64,000 nt of DNA from Algicola sagamiensis DSM 14643 (lineage in GTDB: Bacteria; Pseudomonadota; Gammaproteobacteria; Enterobacterales; Alteromonadaceae): NCBI RefSeq assembly GCF_000374485.1, contig NZ_KB894491.1, forward strand, positions 434,546-498,545. The letters run 5' to 3'. Below, in pieces: positions 15,001 to 19,973 of the stretch. Below the pieces are notes generated by a model that did not search any database, was not told the origin of the DNA, and saw nothing but the letters and a program-made list of their open reading frames with translations. A program made the position numbers and the translations under genes. Numbering within the stretch: position 1 is the first letter of the stretch; the number at the start of each line of letters is the position of its first letter.

Positions 15001-15330
15001 GACCTCTTCTTCTCACTCGCAGACTATGGTCACCAGATGAGCCAATATGACGGCAAAGTCACCTTCTTTGAGACCGATACCGTCAGAAAAGAAGGTTTAC
15101 CCACAGAGGAGTTAGCATTTTTGAATGACTATATCGATATCGAAAAGCTGTATTTCGATGCATTCGCAATGAAGCACAATGGATATGCCAAGCGTTTAAC
15201 ACAAGCTCAATATATCAAGTTGGACATCGAGCATGACTTGATCATGGATCATGATGCATCCCTCGATATCATTGCCCAAATCATGGCACAGCACTTACGT
15301 GGTGAGGAGCAGCAACGTGAAGTCGTTTAA
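1..15330 (+). CDS. Nonribosomal peptide synthetase, 3' part, terminal modules with thioesterase
   Basis: This gene is partial: the frame is open through base 1. It assembles a peptide on carrier domains and releases it at the C-terminus. The order is: end of an epimerization domain (GWFT and NYLGQFD motifs, to about 580); C (HHSTGDG near 1057), A, T (GGNS serine near 3640); C (HHIGFDG near 4168), A, T (GGDS near 6766), E (HHLIIDA near 7315); C (HHSIMDG near 8655), A, T (GGNS near 11245); C (HHIAFDG near 11785), A, T (GGDS near 14392); TE from about 14610. C domains after E domains carry the D-acceptor style YPANSLQQGFIYH start. All A domains keep YTSGTTG, YGPTE and NGK-type core motifs. By hand alignment to GrsA, the codes are about DPEVIGEVTK (unknown), DTEDVGEVAK (acidic pocket, perhaps a basic residue), DASTVAAVCK (Tyr/Phe-like) and DIVQLGGVWK (Gly-like). 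The TE nucleophile motif is GYCEG, a cysteine. The product is unknown. Confidence 0.97.
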   Translation, partial: TEINDILLSALAIALQVTFQSNVNHITLEAHGREPIDSSLDISHTVGWFTTAYPVKLTASEHVEDTIIDTKEMLRTIPNKGIGYGTLHQQGKICGRLPIVIFNYLGQFDNQGDSAGLWSLITDNCGEMAAPENVEDYLFNIRGGITNGQLKLGVISQAEEGLTAIFAQSFEKALATVIQQCVTTANMGGFHTPHDFPVDLTKAHLKQLQNHYDIEAIFPANSLQQGFIYHHLNQPRDDAYLVQQRIDYTQALDIPRYQEAWARASERFPALRTAFEWDTLEMLQVITKGRSISDKNFEVIDLSALSEEAFEAEVTARLAADRQHQFDFRQPGFIRFILMKQNDQQWTVLKTEHHSTGDGWSGPLLLQSVHDDYDSLGTGSDKIVEAETAYIATQAYHASQQEKVQAYWQKEMQRFAKANDINLLLSQPINLSDSVVSDVITHEIRIDGHAYQDLKQACLLLGVTLNVALQFAWHKVLQTYTQDEQTIVGTIVSGRDIPVDGINESVGLYINTLPLAIDWKDPTSTQDMLQQIQQTISSLNSYSSVSLSNIQPGGERLFHTLFDYENQSEYRREGHNLHSQAHCHPTIEKVDYPLSILVSEQAKQDTLCITLSAGQGWMNDIQAARLLAQMNQVLQCVISTPEKPHTTIELLSHEEKHQILQSWNDTTYDFHDQGTTHRAFEAQAKSTPDAIALVFNNQTMTYEELNRRANQRASALQMDYQEIHGKPFQPESFVTLYLDRGFEMVVSILAVLKAGGAYVPVSPDYPDSRLEYMLKDTQPVCVITHQHYADRFQHHDSPRLYVEEEQAALPEPIDYGCEPNHLAYVIYTSGTTGQPKGVMVEHRSLMNLTQSHTRSFGFDAHETTLWVPEYVFDPSIELLFLTLLNGATLIIPSQEEMKSPETIHQLIQANEVTHLVGTANYLTLLGKLDEPHSIRRVITGGEPCSQTLKDNWKGKLINEYGPTETTVTPIRCMDISFYPESGRIGTPIDNVKAYVLSPTLSLQPVGAMGELYIGGAGLARGYLNRTELTEEKFIQNPFATADDLKKGHTRLYKTGDLVRWLVDGQLEFLGRNDAQVKIRGYRVELSEIEQTLTQFDEIKQALVIACDHHGQVHLAAYLVPNDHTIDLIKVQNTLNLELPSHMVPSAFVQIDEIPLTINGKVDTKALPAPDFINQQAYIAPTTQIQKRLTQVWQEILGIEKVGIEDNFFRIGGNSIMAIKLVSACRKALNIDLTLAQLFEYKTIAGLAKHLKFEVQTHIPVSSHPYPPLSFAQERLLFLEKFEQGSDAYHIPYLAELSDGIEIQHLETLFNQVIDSHPVLKTVYRQHQGLAYQHILNQQVHIQTHAVTDISILNETVAKHIKQPFDLENEPSIRLHHYQVEDKAYLLILWHHIGFDGWSVDLFFSDLSLAYQGKEIVNTQVQYADYAVWQKEMLSGEHQEEIRHYWQQQLADLTSLTLPQDYQRPNQQSYEGRDFNLTFNSELSNALRHLAAQQETTLYTVLLSAFYTTLSLVSGQDDIVIGTPSDNREHPDTQSMVGFFVNSLPLRAQVAHQQTVTEMIQQVHHVVTQGKLHQALPFEKLVQMLNIERDPSRHPVYQVMFDLESFGGQNDDITLPFEAKNLLVQNDLYTPAKFDLSLSVFDNQENLSANFNFATSLFKVETIARLANVYQRVLKAFVEKATTPIGEIDILSPEERHTLLHTWNETQADYPQDKTLQQRFEEQVEITPNHIAVIFEDQQMTYRDLNERANQLAHQIRETYQTQHGQSLQPDTLIALYFDRSIEMIVSIMAVLKAGAAYVPVSPEYPEARTGFILQDTQVPLLLTHSSHTAVLDNYLSEAAQATQLLLVDQISSRNIENPTPINTATDLAYVIYTSGTTGQPKGVMIEHRSIHNLIHHNLQAYAFQQDEVVALLTSYVFDTSIEQIGMTLLSGATLFVISESQRQSTDLLKDLIDTHQVTHLDATASLLLAVDLSQSDSIRRIVSGGEATPMKLYDVFKDKLINEYGPTETSVASHQFLCASLGKGIQTIPIGKTVSNLTSYILDTHGQPVPVGTPGELYIGGVGVARGYLNRPELTEERFIDNPFDQSESNQRLYKTGDRVRWLPDGNIEFLGRNDSQVKIRGYRIELGEIENTLNAFTSIKQAVVIDITRNNQKSLAAYIIPTQQGSIDVEHIRAALTEKLPEYMVPQSYTQIEQIPLTVNGKLNRAALPEPNFSNQQSYTAPRNAIETQLCEIWQNILGLEQVGIEDNFFQIGGDSIISIQLVNQLRQHGFMLQVKAIFEAPTIAKLAKYLEQQSESIRINAEQGILSGIFDLLPIQQWFFEENFNQPNHWNQAFMVTLPETITMTSIEKALTDLALHHDMLRVQFAQSVTGWQQVYRSDVQIPELKTQNVVELDSDEVQTLLTTWQQDFDLEHGPLWQAGVLTGFDDHMPRLFFAAHHLIIDAVSWRIIATDLQTLLQGHLLPEKTSSYRQWVNTVQQYSNTHQEEVTVWQNILADMPALPAFEQETAEYTLTFSPIFTQDLLQKANAGYHTQINDLLLSALSMAMHDTFGQTTQVITLEGHGREELDASIDVTRTLGWFTTTYPVKLNTFDSIEDTIIHTKETLRQIPNKGIGFGTFQQRGQLIDGLPPVTFNYLGQLDSTHEEATWQIEANYCGTLSDPRNQEAMLINFNGAVLDGQLQFKLLSRLNETNTKTFLQTFETALHDIVKHAIQQAAQGGLKSPADYQIPNLTLERLRSLEEKYDIEALYPANSLQQGFIYHALSHPQDDAYMVQMVMDYKTPLDLDAYQEAWRLASLQYPALRTAFDWDGDVLQVITKEASITASNFTLHDLRELDAGEREAYLHSTQEIERQQTFDLRKPGLMRFALLQQSEHHVTVIQSEHHSIMDGWSGPVLLQTVHRYYNQLIHQHTPTVDVDLAYFEAQDHGIAQAPQANAFWRQEKQQFTSANDINFMLSKKIDLNHTTTIAQPEAATFTIQPEITKGMKSLCQRLGVTMNVLLQFAWHKLIQTYTQDEQTIVGTTVSGRDLPVEDVSGSVGLYINTLPLAVHWSEDTSIESTLKAIQLSIANLNTYSNVALSELQTQGERLFHTLFVYENYPDVNPSQSSHDAIENHFNIRHAVEKGNYPLSLMAFEQESDSHSDLHLKLNFGADWLTSEDAAALLAQLEMLLNQVTESTERSHHSLSLVTPEMAQRITQWNQTQAPFASMQTLHGLFEEQAKKTPDDTALVFEGEPLSYQALNDRADRLARKIQAQYGDDMRADCLIALYLDRSLEMVISMLAVMKAGAAYLPISPEYPQARTRFILEDTQATMILTQPKHQKTLQSCLASNKNQPILLDVTRSFDGSDLPELQSISGPHDLAYVIYTSGTTGQPKGVMIEHRNAAFLMNAQHQNFYVSKCQSALSFAAYVFDASVSEIFVALTHGLTVYVCSEQERKDPQAVSALIEQHQVELATIPPALLTLLEPASLQSLKVLVSAGEAASDEILRQFSHENCQVINAYGPTEGTVCATTHDYQPGDISTNIGGPISNAQVYVLNKEHQQVPIGAQGELYIGGAGLARGYLNRPELTQERFIQHPLAREDDKARLYQTGDQVRWLPTGELEFLGRNDDQIKIRGYRVELGEIEQVLLQMDAIKQTHVSAPRHQGEVHLVAYLVAENSPLDVASMQEVLTNNLPSHMVPSAFMEIDHLPMTINGKVDTKALPAPEFVQQQSYVAPRTEIERTLCETWQTVLGIEKVGVEDNFFRLGGNSIIAIKLISACRKALDVEMPLALLFDHKTVAGMAKHLSHTKQILIPTVEHNYPPLSFAQERLLFIERFEHGSDAYHIPYLAKLDEGVSAQLIQDALNQVIDHHPVLKTVYRQHDGMDYQHILDESIEISQVMVTDEAGLYEAVQSNIATPFDLQHEASIRVTQYALPNSEAYLLILWHHIAFDGWSVERFMDDLSIAYQGFATNSSTVLSEQSIQYTDYAAWQRDYLSGRYLSELKGFWQDTLSGFETLNLPTDFTRPAQQDHRGQEFEFDLEPALSAKLRQLAEQQETTLFTLLLSGFYTTLALCADQADIVIGTPSDNRDHSQTQNMVGFFVNTLPLRAQVDRQMKLSDFVTHVHSVVTGAKVHQSLPFEKLVSLMNVERDPSRHPIFQVMFDMESFGGETQTTSMLPFTPSNLLAEKALFTPAKVDLSLSVFDNDTHLMASFNFAQSIFKPETIERMANIYTRVMQGFADDISQRVHHIDVLSESERHELLYTWNQTEAPASLEQTFVQLFEAQVAATPEQIALVVEDQQLTYQALNEKANQLAHHIRDKYQSHFGQILQPDTLIALFLERHVNMIVSLLAVQKAGAAYVPVSPDYPKARTQFILEDTQAAFVLTEDKFFEATSELLSEIDCPAQLMLVDHVPPTTETQNPELISQPADLAYVIYTSGTTGKPKGVMIEQGVFASFIQNVRTQFSSEHLSTLSLTHYTFDIFGVEYAAPLTSGGRMILSSLDRVDADLSAHRENINMLQQTPSMWQAFFAATQPCDLKHIEVLVGGESGSPSMFAQLHRNFKQVYHGYGPTEACVWSAFARFSPGREKVIGKALPGEQVYVLNQDLKPVPTGVTGELYIGGIGLARGYLNREELTQERFVQVRITDSLDTRLYKTGDKVRWLEDGTLEFLGRNDFQVKIRGHRIETGEIESALDQYDAISQPIVIAKQHEGQTFLAAYAVCEGQDPVDVDHLKSHLLSQLPEYMLPASFNFMDRMPMNASGKIDRQALPIPTFASTEAFVAPRNELEEKLCTIWQTVLGAERVGVHDNFFNLGGDSISTIKVTRLCQEAGLRLTSQMLFKYQTIAQLVAQLRPSNLMDISALSDTQVVEFVLDAQGFEPLHTINPSRENGVFMIPAGGWGMDTYQKLLAQLDNTHTIHVMENIKLFAGREMPLNILVDYYFEVIKRQQSQGPYTIGGYCEGAMVSLEVAKRLRAMGEIVEELFLIDPMTLNLDQHIMAQVRIDVVEGQFTDKEKEIIDLFFSLADYGHQMSQYDGKVTFFETDTVRKEGLPTEELAFLNDYIDIEKLYFDAFAMKHNGYAKRLTQAQYIKLDIEHDLIMDHDASLDIIAQIMAQHLRGEEQQREVV

Positions 15331-16687
15331 ATTTTCAAAAGGGATGATAACGTTCATCCCGCTACTGATTGCAACTTTGGTGTCCATGCTGGGCACCATG
15401 ATGACTGACTTTGCCTTGGGACAATGGGTATTTAATGAAACCAAATCGGCAACCAGCTATGGCTTGATAGGATTTGCGACACTCGCACCACAATTGCTCC
15501 TTGCACCCTTGATTGGAATGCTGATCGATCGCTATCCCCGAGCACTGTTGATGATTATCGGTCATGCAGGTGCAGGCGTCTGTACTTTGCTTTTACTATT
15601 TCTATTTCACAATGAAATTTTGGCGGTATGGATGATTGTGTTACTCGCAGGTGTTGCTTCGTTCTTTAATGGACTGATGAACCAAACCCTGACCGTCCTC
15701 ACTCCAGCCATTGTTGAAGAAGAACACCTGGTTCGTGTGCAAGGATTGATACAAGGTGGATTCGGAATTATCGAAATTCTGGTACCTGCGATTGCCGCAT
15801 TTGCAGTTGTGACGATTGGTATGCAAGGTGTCTTCTTGTTTGATATTGTCAGCTTTGTCGCAGCAATTGCCATCATTTGTGTTTTCTTAAAACGAGTGAA
15901 TGCGTGTGATGGCCGAGCAAAACCATCAGAGGAGGCGCACCAGCCATTCCTTCAAAACCTCACTTTTGGTTTCCGGTATATCTGGCAGCATCAACACCTA
16001 TTCCAGTTTTTATTATTTATGTCCATCATTTATTTTAGTGTCGGGATCATCTACGTTCTCTTTACACCGCTCGTGCTCAGTTTTTCCGATGTCGTCAGTC
16101 TTGGAAAAGTACTCACAGCTGCTGGGATCGGAACCTTAATTGGGAGTGCCATTCTCGCATTATGGAAAGGACCACAAAGTAAGCTTCACAGTATTTATGG
16201 CAGCTTATTCGTGATTGGTTTTTTGATGATAGGTTCAACCGTAATTTTTCAAAATATTGATTACACCATTCCGTTACTTTCGGGCATTATCATGTTTCTG
16301 GCTGCGGCATATGTCATCACCACCAGCTGTGATCAGGTGATCTGGCAGACGGTCATACCAAAACATATTCAAGGTAGAGTACTTGGTGTACAAACTGTAT
16401 TATCACAATCAGCTTTGCCAGTCGCTTTTTTGATCGCAGGCCCATTGGCTGATCACGTATTCGAACCCATGCTGTCAGCTCAAGGTGCCCTCGCATCCAC
16501 TGTCGGTGAATTTATTGGCGTTGGTCCTGGTCGCGGTATTGTATTCTTCTACGCTATCGTCGGTGTCCTCATCATTTTCACAATCCTCGGGTTCCGTCCA
16601 TTCTTGAATTCGAAGAAATTACAGGTGGGGTCCATGGATGAAAAACCAATTGAATCATCCGAAATTCAAATGACAGATCCTAAATAA
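15317..16687 (+). CDS. MFS transporter, probable exporter of the NRPS product
   Basis: This is a 456-residue hydrophobic protein with about ten to twelve membrane helices. Its N-terminus has the RALLMIIGHAGAG and GLMNQTLTVLTPAIV segments typical of the EntS/MefE-like (MFS_3) branch. That family exports siderophores, macrolides and peptides using the proton gradient. I chose the GTG at 15317 because GAGGAG lies seven bases upstream (15304-15309); the longer frame would run well into the synthetase. The gene overlaps the synthetase stop codon by 14 bases, so translation is probably coupled and the protein most likely exports the peptide or gives self-protection. It ends with a short hydrophilic tail. 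The transported substrate is inferred from context only. Confidence 0.9.
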   Translation: MKSFKFSKGMITFIPLLIATLVSMLGTMMTDFALGQWVFNETKSATSYGLIGFATLAPQLLLAPLIGMLIDRYPRALLMIIGHAGAGVCTLLLLFLFHNEILAVWMIVLLAGVASFFNGLMNQTLTVLTPAIVEEEHLVRVQGLIQGGFGIIEILVPAIAAFAVVTIGMQGVFLFDIVSFVAAIAIICVFLKRVNACDGRAKPSEEAHQPFLQNLTFGFRYIWQHQHLFQFLLFMSIIYFSVGIIYVLFTPLVLSFSDVVSLGKVLTAAGIGTLIGSAILALWKGPQSKLHSIYGSLFVIGFLMIGSTVIFQNIDYTIPLLSGIIMFLAAAYVITTSCDQVIWQTVIPKHIQGRVLGVQTVLSQSALPVAFLIAGPLADHVFEPMLSAQGALASTVGEFIGVGPGRGIVFFYAIVGVLIIFTILGFRPFLNSKKLQVGSMDEKPIESSEIQMTDPK

Positions 16688-16696
16688 TGCAGGAAG

Positions 16697-16723
16697 GTTG
16701 GGGTGGAGTTTATTTCCACCCAA
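16697..16723. terminator. Hairpin between convergent MFS and histidine kinase genes
   Basis: TTGGGGTGGA pairs with TCCACCCAA around a short AT loop, with one bulged G. It lies ten bases after the MFS stop. The T-run is poor, so termination strength is uncertain. Confidence 0.5.
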
Positions 16724-16750
16724 CAATCACTATGTTTGACGAGTATAGCG

Positions 16751-18808
16751 TTATGCCATCTCCTCCACCTGATCTCCCTGAAGCACCGTTTCGATATATT
16801 GAAATGTATCCAATTTAAAAGGTTTTTCGATAAAAGTATCGAATCCCACCTGTTCACAACGGTGTTTATTCTTATCTGACCCGTCTGCTGTCAGTGCAAA
16901 AATCGGTGTTCGTTTTCGTTGATGTTCTGATTCAAACGCGCGGATTTTCTCCACTAGTTCATACCCATTCATTTTGGGCATATAGCAATCAATGATTAAT
17001 GCATCAACATCGTGTTGGTGATATTTTTCCAACCCTTGAACGCCATCTTGGGCCAAAATCACTGTCCAGCCAAAGTGCTGACAAAACATTTCAAAGATAT
17101 GCCGATTGATCCAGGAGTCCTCTACATAAAGTAGTCGGATCGTTTTCGATTGCAGTGGTCGATGTTGTATTTCCTTCACCGACTCTTCCAACATTGTGGG
17201 TAACGTAAATGAAAATTCAAACTGAGAACCAAAACCCACTTGAGATTGGACGATCTCCAAACAACCACCCAGCGCAGTACTTATCTTCTTCGCAATGGTT
17301 AACCCAGTCCCCAAACCTGCATAAGCTTTATTTTCCGGTGCCTCTCCAATATGAAAAGATTGATAGATGGACTCCTTTTCCTTCTCGTGGATCCCTGCCC
17401 CAGAATCCGTGACTCGGATCCGGACATCAACTTCGGTCACTCGATGCTCAATCCAAGCATCCGCGTGGACATATCCACTGGATGTAAACTTAAAAGCATT
17501 ATCCAACAAATTATCGACAACCTGACTGATCCGTATCCAGTCTCCACTGACATAGGTGGGTTCTTCTGGCTCTTCCGAATGAAGTCGCGCACAATAAATT
17601 AATTGCCCTGATTTTTTCTCGTAGGAGTTCAGTAGTAGCTGAAGCGAGTCCACAAGTTGAAATGCAAATGGGTTGAGTGTGATTTCATACTGAATATCCT
17701 GAATCGATGCGAGTAAGTCAGAAACAGTCACGGAGAGCTCATTCGAGTAACTCTTGGAAATATCCAATGCACGAAATGTCTTTTTTAATTCTGACCGGAT
17801 CTGCAAGAGTGTCTGATGTTGTTCAAAGTCTTTCCCTGCATTCATCGACATCACATCATTCAATACCTGCATTAAATACTGTTCGATCAGACCAACACTG
17901 GACACAACTCCAACGAGTGGGTTCCGCATTTCATGTGTAATATTCGCAACAAAAATATCCTTTCGTTCGTTGGCACGATCGGCACATTCCCGTGCTTGTC
18001 TGGCAATTCTGACTTGCGTTTCTAATTCTTTTGTTCTGATTTTTAAAGAGCGGTTTGCGGCATTGATTTCGTTGGTTTGATGGTAAATCCGAAAAGCCGC
18101 TCTTCTTAATACTGAAAAAACCTTTGAAAATTCATCTTTCTCTTGGTGTACTGGATTCATCCAGTTCATTTTTCCGCGTTCGAACGCTTGTACATTTTTC
18201 AAAATAACAGCCAATGTTTGCGAAAAAGACTGATACAAGGCAATACAGAACGGCGCACAAAATAAAATACCGATCAAAAACAGAATCGAGGCGTGTTGCA
18301 GTGCTTCATGATGACGATAAGCGGCATCAGAAATAAAAAACTGAAGAGAGCCAAGCTTTTCAGGTAAACCGATCTTTGCACTTCCACCAACAATATGCTC
18401 CGCGTCTTGTGGCAATAGTGTTCGATATTCAATGTCAATGTCATGAAGGTTTGCAGCCGCTTCAGAATCTACATGCAAAGGCAAAAAGCCAGCCCGGACA
18501 AAAATATCACCATCACGGTCATAAACAACAACATAATCCACTGAAGTCGTGTCAACGAGCTGATTCAAAATCACTGAAAGTTCGTCTTTCAGACCATGGT
18601 GCATAAGTTGTGCTGCTGCGACTTCCATCATGCTGTTAACGATAAGTTTGGCTTCTGCTGTCCGAGCTTCGATGATATCTTTTGAATGTTCGTAAGAAAG
18701 GGTCATTGAGAAGGTGTAATACACAAAACACGGCAGCAAAAACATCAATATCAGACGACTACGGATTGTAAGTCGTTGTAAAACAGAAACAAGCCAGCGG
18801 ATCATCAA
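16751..18808 (-). CDS. Hybrid sensor histidine kinase with C-terminal receiver domain
   Basis: A 685-residue inner-membrane signalling protein. A membrane helix at about 18-40 and a second at about 172-195 enclose an extracytoplasmic sensor segment with no recognised ligand motif. A HAMP-like linker and coiled coil (about 200-285) lead to HisKA with NITHEMRNP (His292). The ATPase domain has DNAFKFT, VTDSGAGI and GLGTGLTIAKK (about 430-510). The receiver domain has the acidic pair E563/D564, phospho-acceptor Asp607 (IIDCYMPKMNG) and Lys in EKPFK. No Hpt domain or partner regulator is adjacent, so the phosphorelay partner must lie elsewhere. It is convergent with the NRPS-MFS unit, so control of that cluster is possible but not shown. 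Confidence 0.93.
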   Translation of the reverse strand: MMIRWLVSVLQRLTIRSRLILMFLLPCFVYYTFSMTLSYEHSKDIIEARTAEAKLIVNSMMEVAAAQLMHHGLKDELSVILNQLVDTTSVDYVVVYDRDGDIFVRAGFLPLHVDSEAAANLHDIDIEYRTLLPQDAEHIVGGSAKIGLPEKLGSLQFFISDAAYRHHEALQHASILFLIGILFCAPFCIALYQSFSQTLAVILKNVQAFERGKMNWMNPVHQEKDEFSKVFSVLRRAAFRIYHQTNEINAANRSLKIRTKELETQVRIARQARECADRANERKDIFVANITHEMRNPLVGVVSSVGLIEQYLMQVLNDVMSMNAGKDFEQHQTLLQIRSELKKTFRALDISKSYSNELSVTVSDLLASIQDIQYEITLNPFAFQLVDSLQLLLNSYEKKSGQLIYCARLHSEEPEEPTYVSGDWIRISQVVDNLLDNAFKFTSSGYVHADAWIEHRVTEVDVRIRVTDSGAGIHEKEKESIYQSFHIGEAPENKAYAGLGTGLTIAKKISTALGGCLEIVQSQVGFGSQFEFSFTLPTMLEESVKEIQHRPLQSKTIRLLYVEDSWINRHIFEMFCQHFGWTVILAQDGVQGLEKYHQHDVDALIIDCYMPKMNGYELVEKIRAFESEHQRKRTPIFALTADGSDKNKHRCEQVGFDTFIEKPFKLDTFQYIETVLQGDQVEEMA

Positions 18809-19109
18809 ATAACCTCATGCATTCTCAGATGCTTACATTCCTTCATGTTGTTCATTTTTATTGGAACAACCATATCTGGCAGAAATTCGATTTTTATCAT
18901 AATCATGCTCCCAAGCAAAGAAAATAAAACAACTTTTTGATTCATTTGGAAAGTGATTCAAGTAGAAAAGATAAGAAAAACTAAGAAAAGCATTAACACC
19001 GACAAGAATTCCATTATAATTCTGAAAAATAGAATAAAACCTTTCATTGAAAAAACAACGCAATACACGCCCAAGCATTGGAACAATTTGTATTTATCAG
19101 CCTCTAATT
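18809..19109. other. Intergenic stretch upstream of the histidine kinase
   Basis: About 300 AT-rich bases with no convincing gene. An open frame of 81 codons on the minus strand (18833-19078) has no ribosome site and no family resemblance I can see. The kinase promoter should lie here, but I could not pick a clear one. Confidence 0.4.
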
Positions 19110-19169
19110 GAAGGTCTGTTGACCTTTCGGAAAGCCATGCTGTTACCGATGTAAGATCAAAAGACCCTA
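19110..19169. mobile_element. Short degenerate copy of a MITE-like element
   Basis: About 60 bp running from GGTCTGTTGACCTTTCGG to GATCAAAAGACCCTA. The first 36 bases closely match the right end (reversed) of the 270-bp element at 49002-49271, including CTGTTACCG. The ends are imperfect inverted repeats and the right one is followed by the TAG of CTAG. It looks like an internally deleted relic. Confidence 0.6.
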
Positions 19170-19259
19170 GCTTTCTGTGATTTCATTGTGAAAGACATGG
19201 CTATCCAAATAGCTTGCACTCTGTGTCGTTGATTATATGAAATATGATTGGATAAATGA

Positions 19260-19853
19260 ATGAAAAACACAGCGGAAAATATTGATTCTATCAGCAAGTT
19301 ACATGAAGAATACCAAGCATCACCCACTTTCGATGTGACGGATATTCATGCCGGGTTTTCAAAGCGATTTAATGAAATGATCGACTTGTCCAACATCGAT
19401 GTCCCCTTGGGAAATGGCCGAGCAGCCTACCTCCATAAACTTTGGGGCTACTCCAAACCGTCAATTGGAGACTGGATCAATAAAAATAAGCCACCAAAAG
19501 ATACGAATTTGGTCAAGATCGTTACTTTTTTCTTAAACCACATTCCAACAAAATATGACATTCTTCCAGAACGAGTCGTGTCATGGCTGAAATTTGGACC
19601 ATCTGTCTGCCCAAACCCATTTGATAAAGCGATGGACAGTGATCCAATTGAGCAAAAAGTCATCCCACTGGCGATGGAAGTGATCGCAACGGAAACCAAG
19701 CGGCTTGAGATCCGGCCTTCAAGCTATGATTTGGATCAGGTCCTGTCCTACGCCACAAAAATTTTGGCAGACTTTGAGGTCTATGATATGGATAGCATCA
19801 TGGAAGCCCACCGAAAAGTGATCCGCGCGAAGATCCAACAGTCAGCTCATTAA
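19260..19853 (+). CDS. Helix-turn-helix protein of unknown role
   Basis: A 197-residue soluble protein, pI not assessed. Residues about 52-90 (GNGRAAYLHKLWGYSKPSIG and following WINKNKPPKDTNL) look like an XRE/lambda-repressor-type helix-turn-helix. The remaining C-terminal half (about 120-197) is helical and unrecognised. No ribosome site is evident before the ATG at 19260; the upstream codons overlap ATGAATG. It stands alone, downstream of a MITE relic and 120 bases before the oxidase gene. A regulatory role is inferred from the HTH only, and I do not know its target. Confidence 0.7.
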   Translation: MKNTAENIDSISKLHEEYQASPTFDVTDIHAGFSKRFNEMIDLSNIDVPLGNGRAAYLHKLWGYSKPSIGDWINKNKPPKDTNLVKIVTFFLNHIPTKYDILPERVVSWLKFGPSVCPNPFDKAMDSDPIEQKVIPLAMEVIATETKRLEIRPSSYDLDQVLSYATKILADFEVYDMDSIMEAHRKVIRAKIQQSAH

Positions 19854-19973
19854 TGGGCTGACTCGTATATAGCCTCCCTAGTCGTTACTCCATTTCCGTA
19901 CCAATCACGCCTTTTTCATCCATACTAGCGTTTATTGATGTCTTGGTGATCCTCATAATCCCATGTATTCTTG

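Noticed and set aside
18833..19078. Possible 81-residue protein on the minus strand
   Set aside because: No ribosome site, no recognisable domain, AT-rich composition typical of intergenic DNA.
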